The notes under the pieces were generated by a model. It did not search any database, had not been told where the DNA came from, and saw only the letters and a program-made list of their open reading frames with translations. Position numbers and translations under genes: made by a program. DNA of 8,219 nucleotides from Candidatus Omnitrophota bacterium (GTDB lineage Bacteria; Omnitrophota; Koll11; Gygaellales; Profunditerraquicolaceae), in assembly GCA_026387515.1 (NCBI GenBank), contig JAPLLP010000242.1, positions 1-8,219 of the forward strand. The letters run 5' to 3'. Positions 1 through 6,258 of this stretch are shown one piece after another (within the stretch, counting starts at the first letter, position 1; each line of letters begins with the position of its first letter).

Positions 1-329
1 AGCCTGATCTCGTTATCCAAAAAACCCAGATCAAACGGGGCGTTATATGAACAAAGGCAGCTGCCCTCAATAAAACTCAGGAATCCCGGTAAGACTATTC
101 CTATATCGGGCGCGGCAGAAAGCATATCGTGGGTTATCCGGTTTACCTGAAATGCCGCGGGAGAAATCTGGCGATGAGGATTAACCAGGAATTCAAAAGT
201 TGCCAATTTTTCCTTACCCTTGAATCTTATAGCGGCGATCTCAACTATCCGGTCGCCGGACTCCGGCTCCAATCCGGTAGTCTCGGCATCAAATATGGTG
301 AATTCGACTTCTTCTAGCTTTCTATTCAC
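1..329 (-). CDS. DnaQ-like 3'-5' exonuclease, N-terminal part (cut by left edge)
   Basis: The first 109 codons of a DEDD-superfamily exonuclease (DNA polymerase III epsilon type), which removes nucleotides from DNA or RNA 3' ends with two metal ions. The Exo I motif is plain: FDAETTGLEP at residues 13-22, with Asp14 and Glu16 as the first acidic pair, followed by DRIVEIAAI. Exo II is present as SYNAPFD, with Asp100. Exo III and the catalytic His would lie beyond base 1. The start is GTG at 329: an in-frame TAA lies immediately upstream (332-330), and any later start would remove Exo I. The GTG overlaps the end of the upstream DUF2156 gene by 8 nt, which suggests coupled translation; no strong Shine-Dalgarno is seen. 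Whether this is a free-standing exonuclease or the N-terminus of a fusion (for example with a helicase or UvrC-like domain) cannot be told from here. The family call is firm; the cellular role is not. Confidence 0.88.
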   Translation of the reverse strand, partial: MNRKLEEVEFTIFDAETTGLEPESGDRIVEIAAIRFKGKEKLATFEFLVNPHRQISPAAFQVNRITHDMLSAAPDIGIVLPGFLSFIEGSCLCSYNAPFDLGFLDNEIR

Positions 330-1248
330 TTATTTTTGGCCTGGTAGCAATGTATGCGGGGATCAATTTTACGGGGTGATAGGAAAGCTTTACTGTTTTA
401 AGGTTCTCTAATCCCGAATCATCCATAATATTAATATATTGATACCGCTCCAATTGACGGCAGAATTCACGAAAGATAAATTGGGCTATTCCCTTATAAG
501 ACAGGTCCGCCACCTCATACAAGACGCAAAAATTATCTTCGTTAAGACTAAACCCGAAACTAAAGGCCTTAACCTGGTTATCTACCTTTATCACCCGGCC
601 TTCTAAATCAAGCCGGAAATAGTCTTCTAACAATATTTGAAGACAGCTATAGCTATCTTCAAGCATCCCTTGGTACACGCGGTCATCGATCCGTGCCTTG
701 CGCTCTTCTTTCCACGCCTCATAAAGCGTAAGACAATCCTCGATATCTTCCTGAAAAAATTCCCTGAATTCAAACTGATTGTTTTTAATAAAATGGTTGC
801 AATTTGCCCGCTGGGATTTAAATTTATTGCCGGCGAGAGCGGACAGATCCTGTCTCTGACAAAGATAGTCGCAGGATTTATATCTTATCTCGTAACCGAA
901 TTCCCGGTATAAAGAAATGTCTTTCTGCTCTACATTCTCGATGCGGGATATATTGGAATGGGAATTAAGCTCATCCAGGATCAAGAAAACCTTCTCCAGG
1001 ACCTTGCGATTCCTGCCTTTATTCAGTGGCGGCAGGTATACGAAACTGCCGAACCTATCTTTAAAAAATACGCAGAGGCTCTCTTCGATCACCGCCCAGG
1101 ATATTTCATAGAGCCTTTTCCAGAGATAAATATTCTGAAAGGAGTAAACCGATAATTCGTGCCTTTCTGAATGCAGATAATAATTAACAATCTCTTTATC
1201 GCTAAGGGCTAATTCCTTAAATTCCATGCCGCTTAAATGTTGCGTCAA
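322..1248 (-). CDS. DUF2156 / phosphatidylglycerol lysyltransferase C-terminal-like protein
   Basis: A 308-residue soluble protein of the DUF2156 (LPG_synthase_C) type, with a GNAT-like double fold related to the C-terminal catalytic part of MprF and to FemAB enzymes. Family features seen include YLPPLNKG near 71-78, KSCDYLCQRQDLSALAGNKF at 124-143 with the basic KSQR following, EAWKEER near 177-183, VKAFSFGF near 226-233, and the closing YINIMDDSGL...KLSYHP stretch at 271-292. Known relatives transfer aminoacyl groups from tRNA, but small DUF2156 proteins without the MprF membrane domain are mostly uncharacterised, so the substrate is unknown. No signal peptide or membrane helix is visible. 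The start is TTG at 1248, in a TTGA overlap with the upstream YkgJ-type gene. GGAG 8 nt upstream supports it over the ATG at codon 8, which has no such site. The neighbouring tRNA-binding protein makes a tRNA-linked role attractive, but that is inference. Confidence 0.85.
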   Translation of the reverse strand: MTQHLSGMEFKELALSDKEIVNYYLHSERHELSVYSFQNIYLWKRLYEISWAVIEESLCVFFKDRFGSFVYLPPLNKGRNRKVLEKVFLILDELNSHSNISRIENVEQKDISLYREFGYEIRYKSCDYLCQRQDLSALAGNKFKSQRANCNHFIKNNQFEFREFFQEDIEDCLTLYEAWKEERKARIDDRVYQGMLEDSYSCLQILLEDYFRLDLEGRVIKVDNQVKAFSFGFSLNEDNFCVLYEVADLSYKGIAQFIFREFCRQLERYQYINIMDDSGLENLKTVKLSYHPVKLIPAYIATRPKISE

Positions 1249-1736
1249 ATATCTAACTCCATAATATGGCCCACGCTTTCGTAGGCCTGCAAGATATGCG
1301 GATTGTCTTTAAATAGCTTTAGATACGGTGCCGAATTAAGCAGTCCCGCCAGATACTCCACGTATTCCTTAAATTCCTGAGTGTTTATTTTTTCTTCGAT
1401 ATAAGGGCAATTAAGGTCCACCGTCAAAAGAATCTTTTTGTTACGCATATTTATGATAAAGGGATAGAGCTGGCACTCAAAAGGCCGGCCCCCATAAATC
1501 CTGCACTCGTTATCCTGGGCCGATAGAAATGGGCAAATAGACCCTTCTGCGCAAGGATCCGGCACGGCCATTAATCTTCTCTCCCGCGAAATAGCCGCGC
1601 TGGGGATCTTCTTATCCAGTAATTCTTGAATCTCCTCGTCCAGGAGGCAGGGTACCCAGACAGAATCCGCCTCTTTAAATCGACAGCACCCCTTGCATTT
1701 AAGGCAATACTCACTGGGCACAAATTGTTTGATCAT
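1245..1736 (-). CDS. YkgJ-family cysteine-cluster protein (CxxCxxCC)
   Basis: A 163-residue protein of the YkgJ / UPF0153 family, presumed to bind zinc or an Fe-S cluster. The N-terminal signature is CLKCKGCC at residues 11-18 (Cys 11, 14, 17, 18). The second half follows as CPFL (Cys68), ECRIYGGRPFECQLYPF at 77-93 (Cys78 and Cys88), and Cys110. This is the usual order and spacing for the family, whose biochemical function is not established. The protein appears cytosolic, with no signal peptide or membrane helix. It starts with ATG at 1736, overlapping the stop of the upstream tRNA-binding gene (ATGA), with GGGGAG about 9 nt before the start. Its TGA overlaps the TTG start of the DUF2156 gene. 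That tight overlap on both sides suggests the three proteins are made together in matched amounts. Confidence 0.9.
   Translation of the reverse strand: MIKQFVPSEYCLKCKGCCRFKEADSVWVPCLLDEEIQELLDKKIPSAAISRERRLMAVPDPCAEGSICPFLSAQDNECRIYGGRPFECQLYPFIINMRNKKILLTVDLNCPYIEEKINTQEFKEYVEYLAGLLNSAPYLKLFKDNPHILQAYESVGHIMELDI
1257..1260 (-). promoter_or_regulatory. Shine-Dalgarno deciding the TTG start of the DUF2156 gene
   Basis: GGAG lies 8 nt before the TTG at 1248, inside the end of the upstream YkgJ-type gene. The next in-frame ATG (1227) lacks a comparable site. The TTGA overlap is a typical coupling arrangement. Confidence 0.6.
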
Positions 1737-2053
1737 TTTACCACGCTCCCCAAGGCAACTTTTCTCAAGGTGGAAACAACCGCAATCCCTTCCAGGTCCG
1801 AGGCAGCCAGAAGCATACCCTGGCTTTCTACGCCGCGAAGCATTGCCGGCTCCAGGTTATCCACCACTACCACCTGTTTTCCTATCAACTCTTCTTTCTG
1901 ATAGGAACCTTTGATGCCCGCAACGACCTGCTTGGTCTTCTCCCCCAGATCAACGATAATGACATAAAGCCTGTCGGCATTAGGATGATCGTTGACTTCC
2001 TTTATTTCGCCGATCCTTAATTCTAATTTTTTAAAATCCTCAATAGTGATCAT
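1733..2053 (-). CDS. Stand-alone tRNA-binding OB-fold protein, MetG C-terminal type
   Basis: A 106-residue single-domain protein matching the C-terminal tRNA-binding domain of methionyl-tRNA synthetase (EMAP-II / Trbp111-like OB fold), which binds tRNA non-specifically as a dimer. Recognisable blocks are IEDFKKLELRIGEI at 4-17, HPNADRLYV at 23-31, QVVAGIKGSY at 42-51, GKQVVVVDNLEPAMLRGVES at 58-77 and QGMLLAA at 78-84. In many bacteria this domain is fused to the synthetase; elsewhere it is a separate beta subunit. No catalytic synthetase part is present in this window, so it could act in trans on MetG or serve another tRNA-dependent reaction. Chaperone-like CsaA is a related alternative, but the HPNADRL and NLEPAMLRG blocks favour the MetG type. 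The ATG at 2053 has a strong Shine-Dalgarno (GAGGAGG) that overlaps the upstream gene's TGA. Confidence 0.9.
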   Translation of the reverse strand: MITIEDFKKLELRIGEIKEVNDHPNADRLYVIIVDLGEKTKQVVAGIKGSYQKEELIGKQVVVVDNLEPAMLRGVESQGMLLAASDLEGIAVVSTLRKVALGSVVK

Positions 2054-2065
2054 ATGTTCCTCCTC
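2054..2065 (-). promoter_or_regulatory. Strong Shine-Dalgarno for the tRNA-binding protein gene
   Basis: The minus strand reads TGAGGAGGAACATATG. The TGA is the stop of the outer-membrane protein gene, and GAGGAGG sits 5 nt before the ATG. This allows terminating ribosomes to re-initiate at once and fixes the start of the tRNA-binding gene. Confidence 0.85.
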
Positions 2066-3578
2066 AGAACGTAAGCTCCATAGATAGCTCTAATTGATAG
2101 GCCGGATCAGCCTTGCCGTCTCCCCTTATATACGGGCTAAGCAAACTTCCATCAGTATCATCCCTGTGTTCCTTATAGTATTTTCCAGGCAGGAAATATC
2201 CGCCCAGGAAGCTTAAGGTCAGATGTTTGTTCGCCTTATAATCGAGCTGCATATCCCACTCGCACCCCATCTCCCTGGATAAATATCTGCCCTCTCCGTC
2301 AAGCGTGCCCACGGGACGGGCAAAAGACATGATATAATAATTATACGACTTTAAGCCTAATTTAGAGGTCAATGCGTAATCAAGAACCAGGGATGGCAAG
2401 ATAATGTTCTCAAAATCCGAAGAGTCAAGCGTTCCCGGGCGGATCACTCCGGAATGCAGCCCGCAACCGCTGCCCATAAATACCACCGGCCGCTCTTCGG
2501 AATTACAGGCGCTAACCGAGCCGCCCAGGTTTTCATTAAGTGGCGAAAATGAACTAAAGGCCCTGTTCTTAGAGCTTGAAAGAGTGGTAAATGCGTCTTG
2601 CGCCATGTCCGGAGTCACCTTGTTCCCCGAAGCCAGAAGAAAATGTAGGCTGGAGGTCAACTTTCCGCATTCCCTGCCTCCTGCCAGATACACTAAGTAT
2701 CCGGCATGTTGAATATCTTCAAAATCCGGGCTTTCGCTCTCTGCCCCGCCAAAATTACTGGCTGCTTCAAACCTGAAAAAAAGCTTATCTTTTTTTATCC
2801 CTAAAGCAAGGCCGTATGTCCCTAAGATATCCCTTTTTACGGGAGCGCTAAAGTAGTTGTCCCTTTTTCCGCTTGAGGTATAATCAACCAGCGCTCCGAT
2901 ATAAGGCTGCAAAAAACTTTCTTCTTTGCCAAATCTGGCATCCGCGGCAAAAAAATTAGAGACATTATGATGATAAAAATAGCCTTGTTCTCTATCTTGC
3001 TCTATATGCGGCCCGCGCGGGTTTTTATATACCACTTCCGGCCGGCAATAATATAATCTCCAGAGCGTGCCTTCTGTTTCCCGGTAAAGGGTAGTGCCGA
3101 AATTCTCAAAAGAGCCGTTTAAGCTGAACCCATAACCCACCTCATAGGGATATAGTCCGGCTTTAACCCCGAGGTCCTTGACCAGCGGCAGATCAAACCA
3201 TGCCTCCTCAATCTCGGGAAGTAACTCCTCATTTTTGTATCTCTCTATGCGGCCGCCGGTATTGATCAGTGTGTTATGGATGAATAGTGGCGCGTCATAA
3301 TCTCCAGGGCCGTTCCTCTCCAACTTAAGAAAAAGGCGTGCCGGGCTAACCTTGGATTGACAGGTAAAAGCCAGATTATAATCTATACCTAAATACACGG
3401 TGGAATCATCCTTTTGAGAATTATCCAGGTCCACCACATTATTAAAACTCACCACATCAGTCCTGAAGTAACTATCTATTGACAGCTCAAAGTCTTCGGT
3501 CTCTAATAAAGGGCCTGCAAAACACGCTGCCGGCAGTAAAAATGCCAGTGCTAATATTAATATTGTTATTTTAGGCAT
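2064..3578 (-). CDS. Outer-membrane beta-barrel protein, alginate-export/porin-like
   Basis: A secreted protein of 504 residues counted from the ATG at 3578. Residues 1-21 form a Sec signal peptide: short basic n-region, hydrophobic ILILALAFLLPAA, and a likely cleavage site CFA|GP. The mature part shows alternating amphipathic beta-strands separated by polar loops, for example VYLGIDYNLAF, KLFFRFEAASNF and SLHFLLASGN. It ends QLELSMELTF with a terminal Phe, the usual signal for the BAM machinery. The stretch EEAWFDLPL...GLYPYEVGYGFSL resembles AlgE/alginate-export-like porins, but I cannot assign a substrate. Six cysteines in the mature chain are unusual for a barrel. A GTG at 3596 could extend the frame by six codons. 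I prefer the ATG because the -10 box at 3607-3602 puts transcription start near 3595, at or within that GTG, and because the signal peptide then has normal proportions. It is the first gene of the left operon. Confidence 0.85.
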   Translation of the reverse strand: MPKITILILALAFLLPAACFAGPLLETEDFELSIDSYFRTDVVSFNNVVDLDNSQKDDSTVYLGIDYNLAFTCQSKVSPARLFLKLERNGPGDYDAPLFIHNTLINTGGRIERYKNEELLPEIEEAWFDLPLVKDLGVKAGLYPYEVGYGFSLNGSFENFGTTLYRETEGTLWRLYYCRPEVVYKNPRGPHIEQDREQGYFYHHNVSNFFAADARFGKEESFLQPYIGALVDYTSSGKRDNYFSAPVKRDILGTYGLALGIKKDKLFFRFEAASNFGGAESESPDFEDIQHAGYLVYLAGGRECGKLTSSLHFLLASGNKVTPDMAQDAFTTLSSSKNRAFSSFSPLNENLGGSVSACNSEERPVVFMGSGCGLHSGVIRPGTLDSSDFENIILPSLVLDYALTSKLGLKSYNYYIMSFARPVGTLDGEGRYLSREMGCEWDMQLDYKANKHLTLSFLGGYFLPGKYYKEHRDDTDGSLLSPYIRGDGKADPAYQLELSMELTF

Positions 3579-3601
3579 ATTTTTGTCTAAAATCACCTAT
3601 T

Positions 3602-3630
3602 AGTATACTACCGCAAGCCCCTCTTGCCAA
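3602..3630 (-). promoter_or_regulatory. Sigma70-type promoter for the left operon
   Basis: The -35 box is TTGGCA (3630-3625, 5 of 6 to consensus) and the -10 box is TATACT (3607-3602, 5 of 6), with an ideal 17-nt spacer. It lies just after the rex terminator and just before the outer-membrane protein gene. Predicted transcription start is around 3595, leaving a leader of only about 17 nt with no clear Shine-Dalgarno before the ATG at 3578. Two dyads are embedded in it and are listed separately. Confidence 0.8.
3613..3627. promoter_or_regulatory. Candidate operator dyad in the promoter spacer
   Basis: A perfect inverted repeat, GCAAG-N5-CTTGC, occupies the spacer between the -35 and -10 boxes. 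Its position is ideal for a repressor or MerR-like regulator. The bound protein is unknown and the motif does not match the Rex consensus. A five-base repeat can occur by chance, so this is tentative. Confidence 0.35.
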
Positions 3631-3638
3631 TCAAAAAC

Positions 3639-3664
3639 AAAAAAGACGCCTCACCGAAGCGTCT
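3639..3664 (-). terminator. Rho-independent terminator after rex
   Basis: On the minus strand AGACGCTTC-GGT-GAGGCGTCT folds into a 9-bp stem with one G-U pair and a 3-nt loop, followed by TTTTT, then G and a second T run. The G-U pair and the T tract both fit minus-strand transcription. It begins 29 nt after the rex stop codon and closes the right-hand transcription unit. Confidence 0.9.
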
Positions 3665-3693
3665 CTCCTTGAAACCCTGTTTTCCATAAAGGC

Positions 3694-4326
3694 CTAAAAA
3701 CTTCCTATTTTTACGCGCGCATTGACAAAATAGATCACGCTCTCCAGTTCCAGCTCAAGATTTACATTATTAATTACCGTTTCCTGCGGGGCCTTAAGGG
3801 GTATGGGCGCAAAGTTAAGCACGCCTCGTATCCCGGAAGAAATCATCATATCCAAGACCGGCTGGGCGGCAGTGTCCGGAACCGCGATCACCCCTATTTT
3901 TATCTTATTAGCGCGTACGAACTCTTTTAAATCGACAAGCGGAAAAACCGGGATCTTGGTATTGCGGAGGCATTTCTTGGGGTCAATGTCAAAACAGGCG
4001 GTGATCTTAATCCCCTCTTTTTCAAAGCCGTTATATTTCATCAGCGCGGTGCCGATATTCCCCGCGCCCACCACAACTACCTTCTGTATCTTGTCCTTGC
4101 CTAAAATGCTATTGAGCTTCTCAAGGAGGATATCAGTCTGATAACCCCCTCTTTTATTGCCTGAAATCCCTACAAGAGAAAAATCTTTTCTTACTTGAGA
4201 AGGCAACACTCCAACCGCATCCGCGAGGTTATTTGAGAATACCTTGATATTCCCCAGCTCCCTTAATCTATAGAGGGCATTCTTGTAGCGAGAAAGCCGG
4301 ATGATGCAATTTTTATTAGTGATCAT
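3694..4326 (-). CDS. rex: Redox-sensing transcriptional repressor Rex
   Basis: A full-length Rex of 210 residues, the usual size. Rex is a cytosolic homodimer that represses fermentation and respiration genes when NAD+ is high and leaves DNA when NADH binds. The N-terminal winged helix covers about residues 8-75, with RLSRYKNALYRLRELG at 10-25, NNLADAVGVLPSQVRKDFS at 32-50 and the GISGNKRGGYQ wing at 53-63. The Rossmann domain has VVVVGAGNIG at 83-92 and CFDIDP at 111-116. Further family blocks are AVPDTAAQPVLD at 148-159, LNFAPIPL at 170-177 and the C-terminal swapped helix VNLELELESVIYFVN at 188-202. The ATG lies 11 nt after the out-of-frame end of the permease reading; the Shine-Dalgarno is weak (AGAAG overlapping that TAG). 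The strong terminator downstream makes it the last gene of its transcript. Confidence 0.96.
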   Translation of the reverse strand: MITNKNCIIRLSRYKNALYRLRELGNIKVFSNNLADAVGVLPSQVRKDFSLVGISGNKRGGYQTDILLEKLNSILGKDKIQKVVVVGAGNIGTALMKYNGFEKEGIKITACFDIDPKKCLRNTKIPVFPLVDLKEFVRANKIKIGVIAVPDTAAQPVLDMMISSGIRGVLNFAPIPLKAPQETVINNVNLELELESVIYFVNARVKIGSF

Positions 4327-4337
4327 CCCACTGTCTT

Positions 4338-4460
4338 CTAAACCCTTATCGGTAAAATCACGAAAGGGACTCCCTGGCGGTATAATCTTTTCTGTAAGGC
4401 AAATACGGTATAGTTATGCAAGAGCCTCAAGATAAATGAATCCTTGGGGAATATTAGCCA
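4338..4460 (-). pseudogene. Out-of-frame C-terminal end of the KimA-like permease
   Basis: This stretch looks intergenic, but read in the -1 frame relative to the permease it encodes 40 residues ending at TAG (4340-4338). They include LIFPKDSF, then LRLLHNYTVFALQKRLY and RQGVPFVILPIRV. This is the conserved C-terminus expected for this permease family, with its HN-x-T-x-FALQ-x-RL pattern and a closing ILPIRV-like strand. The shift occurs at or just after the T6 run at 4465-4460, where the annotated frame reads Phe-Phe-Gly-stop. It was probably caused by loss of 1, 4 or 7 bases. Natural slippage at the T run or a sequencing error are the alternatives. Because the segment is still clean, the shift is either recent or not real in the cell. 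Confidence 0.85.
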
Positions 4461-6253
4461 AAAAATACCGCGTTAGGAAAACGCTTAAGGATATCAAGGG
4501 AGGCCTCGTTCACCTCTTCTACGACGTCAACCCCAACCAAGGAAATACCTTCAGCATAATAGCCGTTCTTCTGCATAAACTCCACATAACGCTTGATATC
4601 ACTTTTGACATTCGAATCCAGGTTTTCTACCTCGTGGGCACCTTTAAAGTTTCCGGCATCTACTACCCCCACTTCCACAAAAATAAAATTTTTAAACGAC
4701 TGGCCGAATAATCTCATTACCCCGAAAAGGGTATGCAGGCCCATACCGTTAAAACCATTCACTACCAATACCGCGGTCTTGGCCTTGGGGTCAAATTGCG
4801 GATGATGCTGCGGTTTAATTTTGCCTCCGGGGAGGATATTTTCATCCGAAGACTCTACTGCCGCTACCAATGTATTCAACCTCCGCAAGAGCGCAAGGGT
4901 CTTACGATAGTGCTGCCGTATAACTATGGCCAAGACAACCAATGTGCCGGTAATAATCAAGGTGATCCAGCCGCCCTCATTAAACTTAAAGACAATCATA
5001 GATACAAGTATAAAAGAGGTCAAGACTAACCCTATGCCATTGATAAACAATTTCCTTAACCAGGCCTTAACTCTCTTACGATAAGCCCACCAATGACGGA
5101 CCATGCCGAATTGAGAGAGCGAGAAGGTGATAAACACGTTGATGCTATATATGATCAAGACGCCGTTCTGAGTAACCAGCCTGTCGCTGAGCATCGAGAA
5201 CCTTGTGGGAAACCACCGGTCAACCGCCATGTTTCCCAAGACCCTCGGGCCGTCGATAAATCCGGTTTGCGCGGCGACAAACAGCAGGGCGGCTTCCGCA
5301 ACCAGGGCAACCAGAACAAAAGTATGACTGAAACTACTACCCCATCCTCCCGTGGCCATCTGGAAAAGAGTAGCGTTAAGAGTTTTCCCCGGCTCCGCTT
5401 TAATATTGTAGAGAATGTAGGTTACCATCAGGCCCAAGACCATGAATGCCAGGGAAATTGCCATATAACGCATGGTATGCTTGGCAGTCTGCACCCTGGG
5501 TTCCCGCAAAACCGGGATACCATTACTCACCGCCTCTATACCTGTATATGTACCGGCTCCCATACTGTAAGCGCGCATGATCAGAAATAACATCCCAAAA
5601 ATCCCCACCTGAGAAATAGTGTTATTGATATCGGCCTTGGTAGAAACAATCACTTCCGGCAAGGCCGGCGCGTGTTTAAGCAATGCGTACAAAATGATAA
5701 AAATATGGGTAAGCACAAAGGTGAGAAAAATGGGCATCAAGAATAGTATGGACTCCTTCACCCCCCGCATGTTTAACAATGTCAGCATCAGGACAATAAA
5801 AAAAGCGAAAACAAGCCTGTAGGCATGCCATTGTATAGGCAGGAGGCTGAATATGGCGTCCGCGCCGCTGGCAATAGAAACAGTGATAGTAAGCACGTAA
5901 TCGATAAGCAGCGCGCATCCGGAGACCATACCCACGGTGGGAGACAATAATTTGCTGGCCACCAGATAACCTCCCCCGCCGTGGGGAAAGAGCTCGACGA
6001 TCTGGCTGTAACTGGAGCTGATAATAAAAATGGTAAAAACCGTGGCCAAGGCCACAAAGATACTCAGGTAGGTATGGCCGTTTAAGGCCAGGAATGCCTC
6101 TTGGGGGCCGTAACAGGACGAAGAGAGGCCGTCCGCTCCCAGGCCTATCCAGGCAAAAAAGGCAATCAGGGAGAGCTTATAAAAGATACTAGAATCTTGG
6201 GGGTTACGCGACCCCCCGATGATCAGGTTTTTTACTCTCCGTAGAATTGACAA
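4454..6253 (-). CDS. KimA-like APC-superfamily permease, frameshifted at the 3' end and missing one helix
   Basis: A 599-residue inner-membrane transporter resembling KimA (YdaO), a K+/H+ symporter of B. subtilis. Matching blocks are GADGLSSSCYG at 39-49, FPHGGGGYLVASKLL at 89-103, LLIDYVLTITVSIASGADAI at 115-134, LLNMRGVKES at 159-168, AGTYTGIEAVSNGIPVLREP at 233-252, VAAQTGF at 326-332 and SLSQFGM at 378-384. A soluble C-terminal domain begins near 490. Eleven hydrophobic helices are visible where twelve are expected. After TQNGVLI (361-367) the chain jumps to IYSINVF, with about 21-24 residues of helix 9 missing. The frame also ends early at Phe-Phe-Gly, the true C-terminus lying in another frame at 4338-4460. 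The start is TTG at 6253, preceded by AAGGGG at 5-nt spacing, 12 nt after hppA; no ATG is available nearby. The two lesions suggest a decaying or altered gene. K+ as substrate is inferred from KimA only; amino acids remain possible. Confidence 0.85.
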   Translation of the reverse strand: MSILRRVKNLIIGGSRNPQDSSIFYKLSLIAFFAWIGLGADGLSSSCYGPQEAFLALNGHTYLSIFVALATVFTIFIISSSYSQIVELFPHGGGGYLVASKLLSPTVGMVSGCALLIDYVLTITVSIASGADAIFSLLPIQWHAYRLVFAFFIVLMLTLLNMRGVKESILFLMPIFLTFVLTHIFIILYALLKHAPALPEVIVSTKADINNTISQVGIFGMLFLIMRAYSMGAGTYTGIEAVSNGIPVLREPRVQTAKHTMRYMAISLAFMVLGLMVTYILYNIKAEPGKTLNATLFQMATGGWGSSFSHTFVLVALVAEAALLFVAAQTGFIDGPRVLGNMAVDRWFPTRFSMLSDRLVTQNGVLIIYSINVFITFSLSQFGMVRHWWAYRKRVKAWLRKLFINGIGLVLTSFILVSMIVFKFNEGGWITLIITGTLVVLAIVIRQHYRKTLALLRRLNTLVAAVESSDENILPGGKIKPQHHPQFDPKAKTAVLVVNGFNGMGLHTLFGVMRLFGQSFKNFIFVEVGVVDAGNFKGAHEVENLDSNVKSDIKRYVEFMQKNGYYAEGISLVGVDVVEEVNEASLDILKRFPNAVFFG

Positions 6254-6258
6254 GCTAA

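Noticed and set aside
637..912. 91-residue hydrophobic open frame on the plus strand
   Set aside because: It is antisense to the DUF2156 gene, with no ribosome-binding site or family resemblance.
3500..3596. Outer-membrane protein as a lipoprotein (Cys in LPAAC) or with the GTG start at 3596
   Set aside because: Pro at the -3 position does not fit a lipobox, and CFA|GP is a better signal peptidase I site. The GTG coincides with the predicted transcription start.
4430..4450. Imperfect hairpin CCCCAAGG...TCTTGAGG after the annotated permease stop, as a terminator
   Set aside because: It has a mismatch, a large loop and no T run, and it lies inside the displaced coding sequence.
4327..4453. 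Candidate rex promoter or Rex operator between the permease and rex (for example TTCGTGATTTTACCGATAA)
   Set aside because: The stretch down to 4338 translates as the permease C-terminus in the -1 frame, and the supposed operator has only one convincing half-site. No -35/-10 pair with good spacing was found.
5093..5590. 165-residue open frame on the plus strand
   Set aside because: It is antisense to the conserved permease, and the translation is low-complexity polar sequence with no recognisable domain.
5676..6057. Two short minus-strand frames of 80 and 89 residues within the permease
   Set aside because: They lie in alternate frames of the well-conserved N-terminal half of the permease and resemble nothing.
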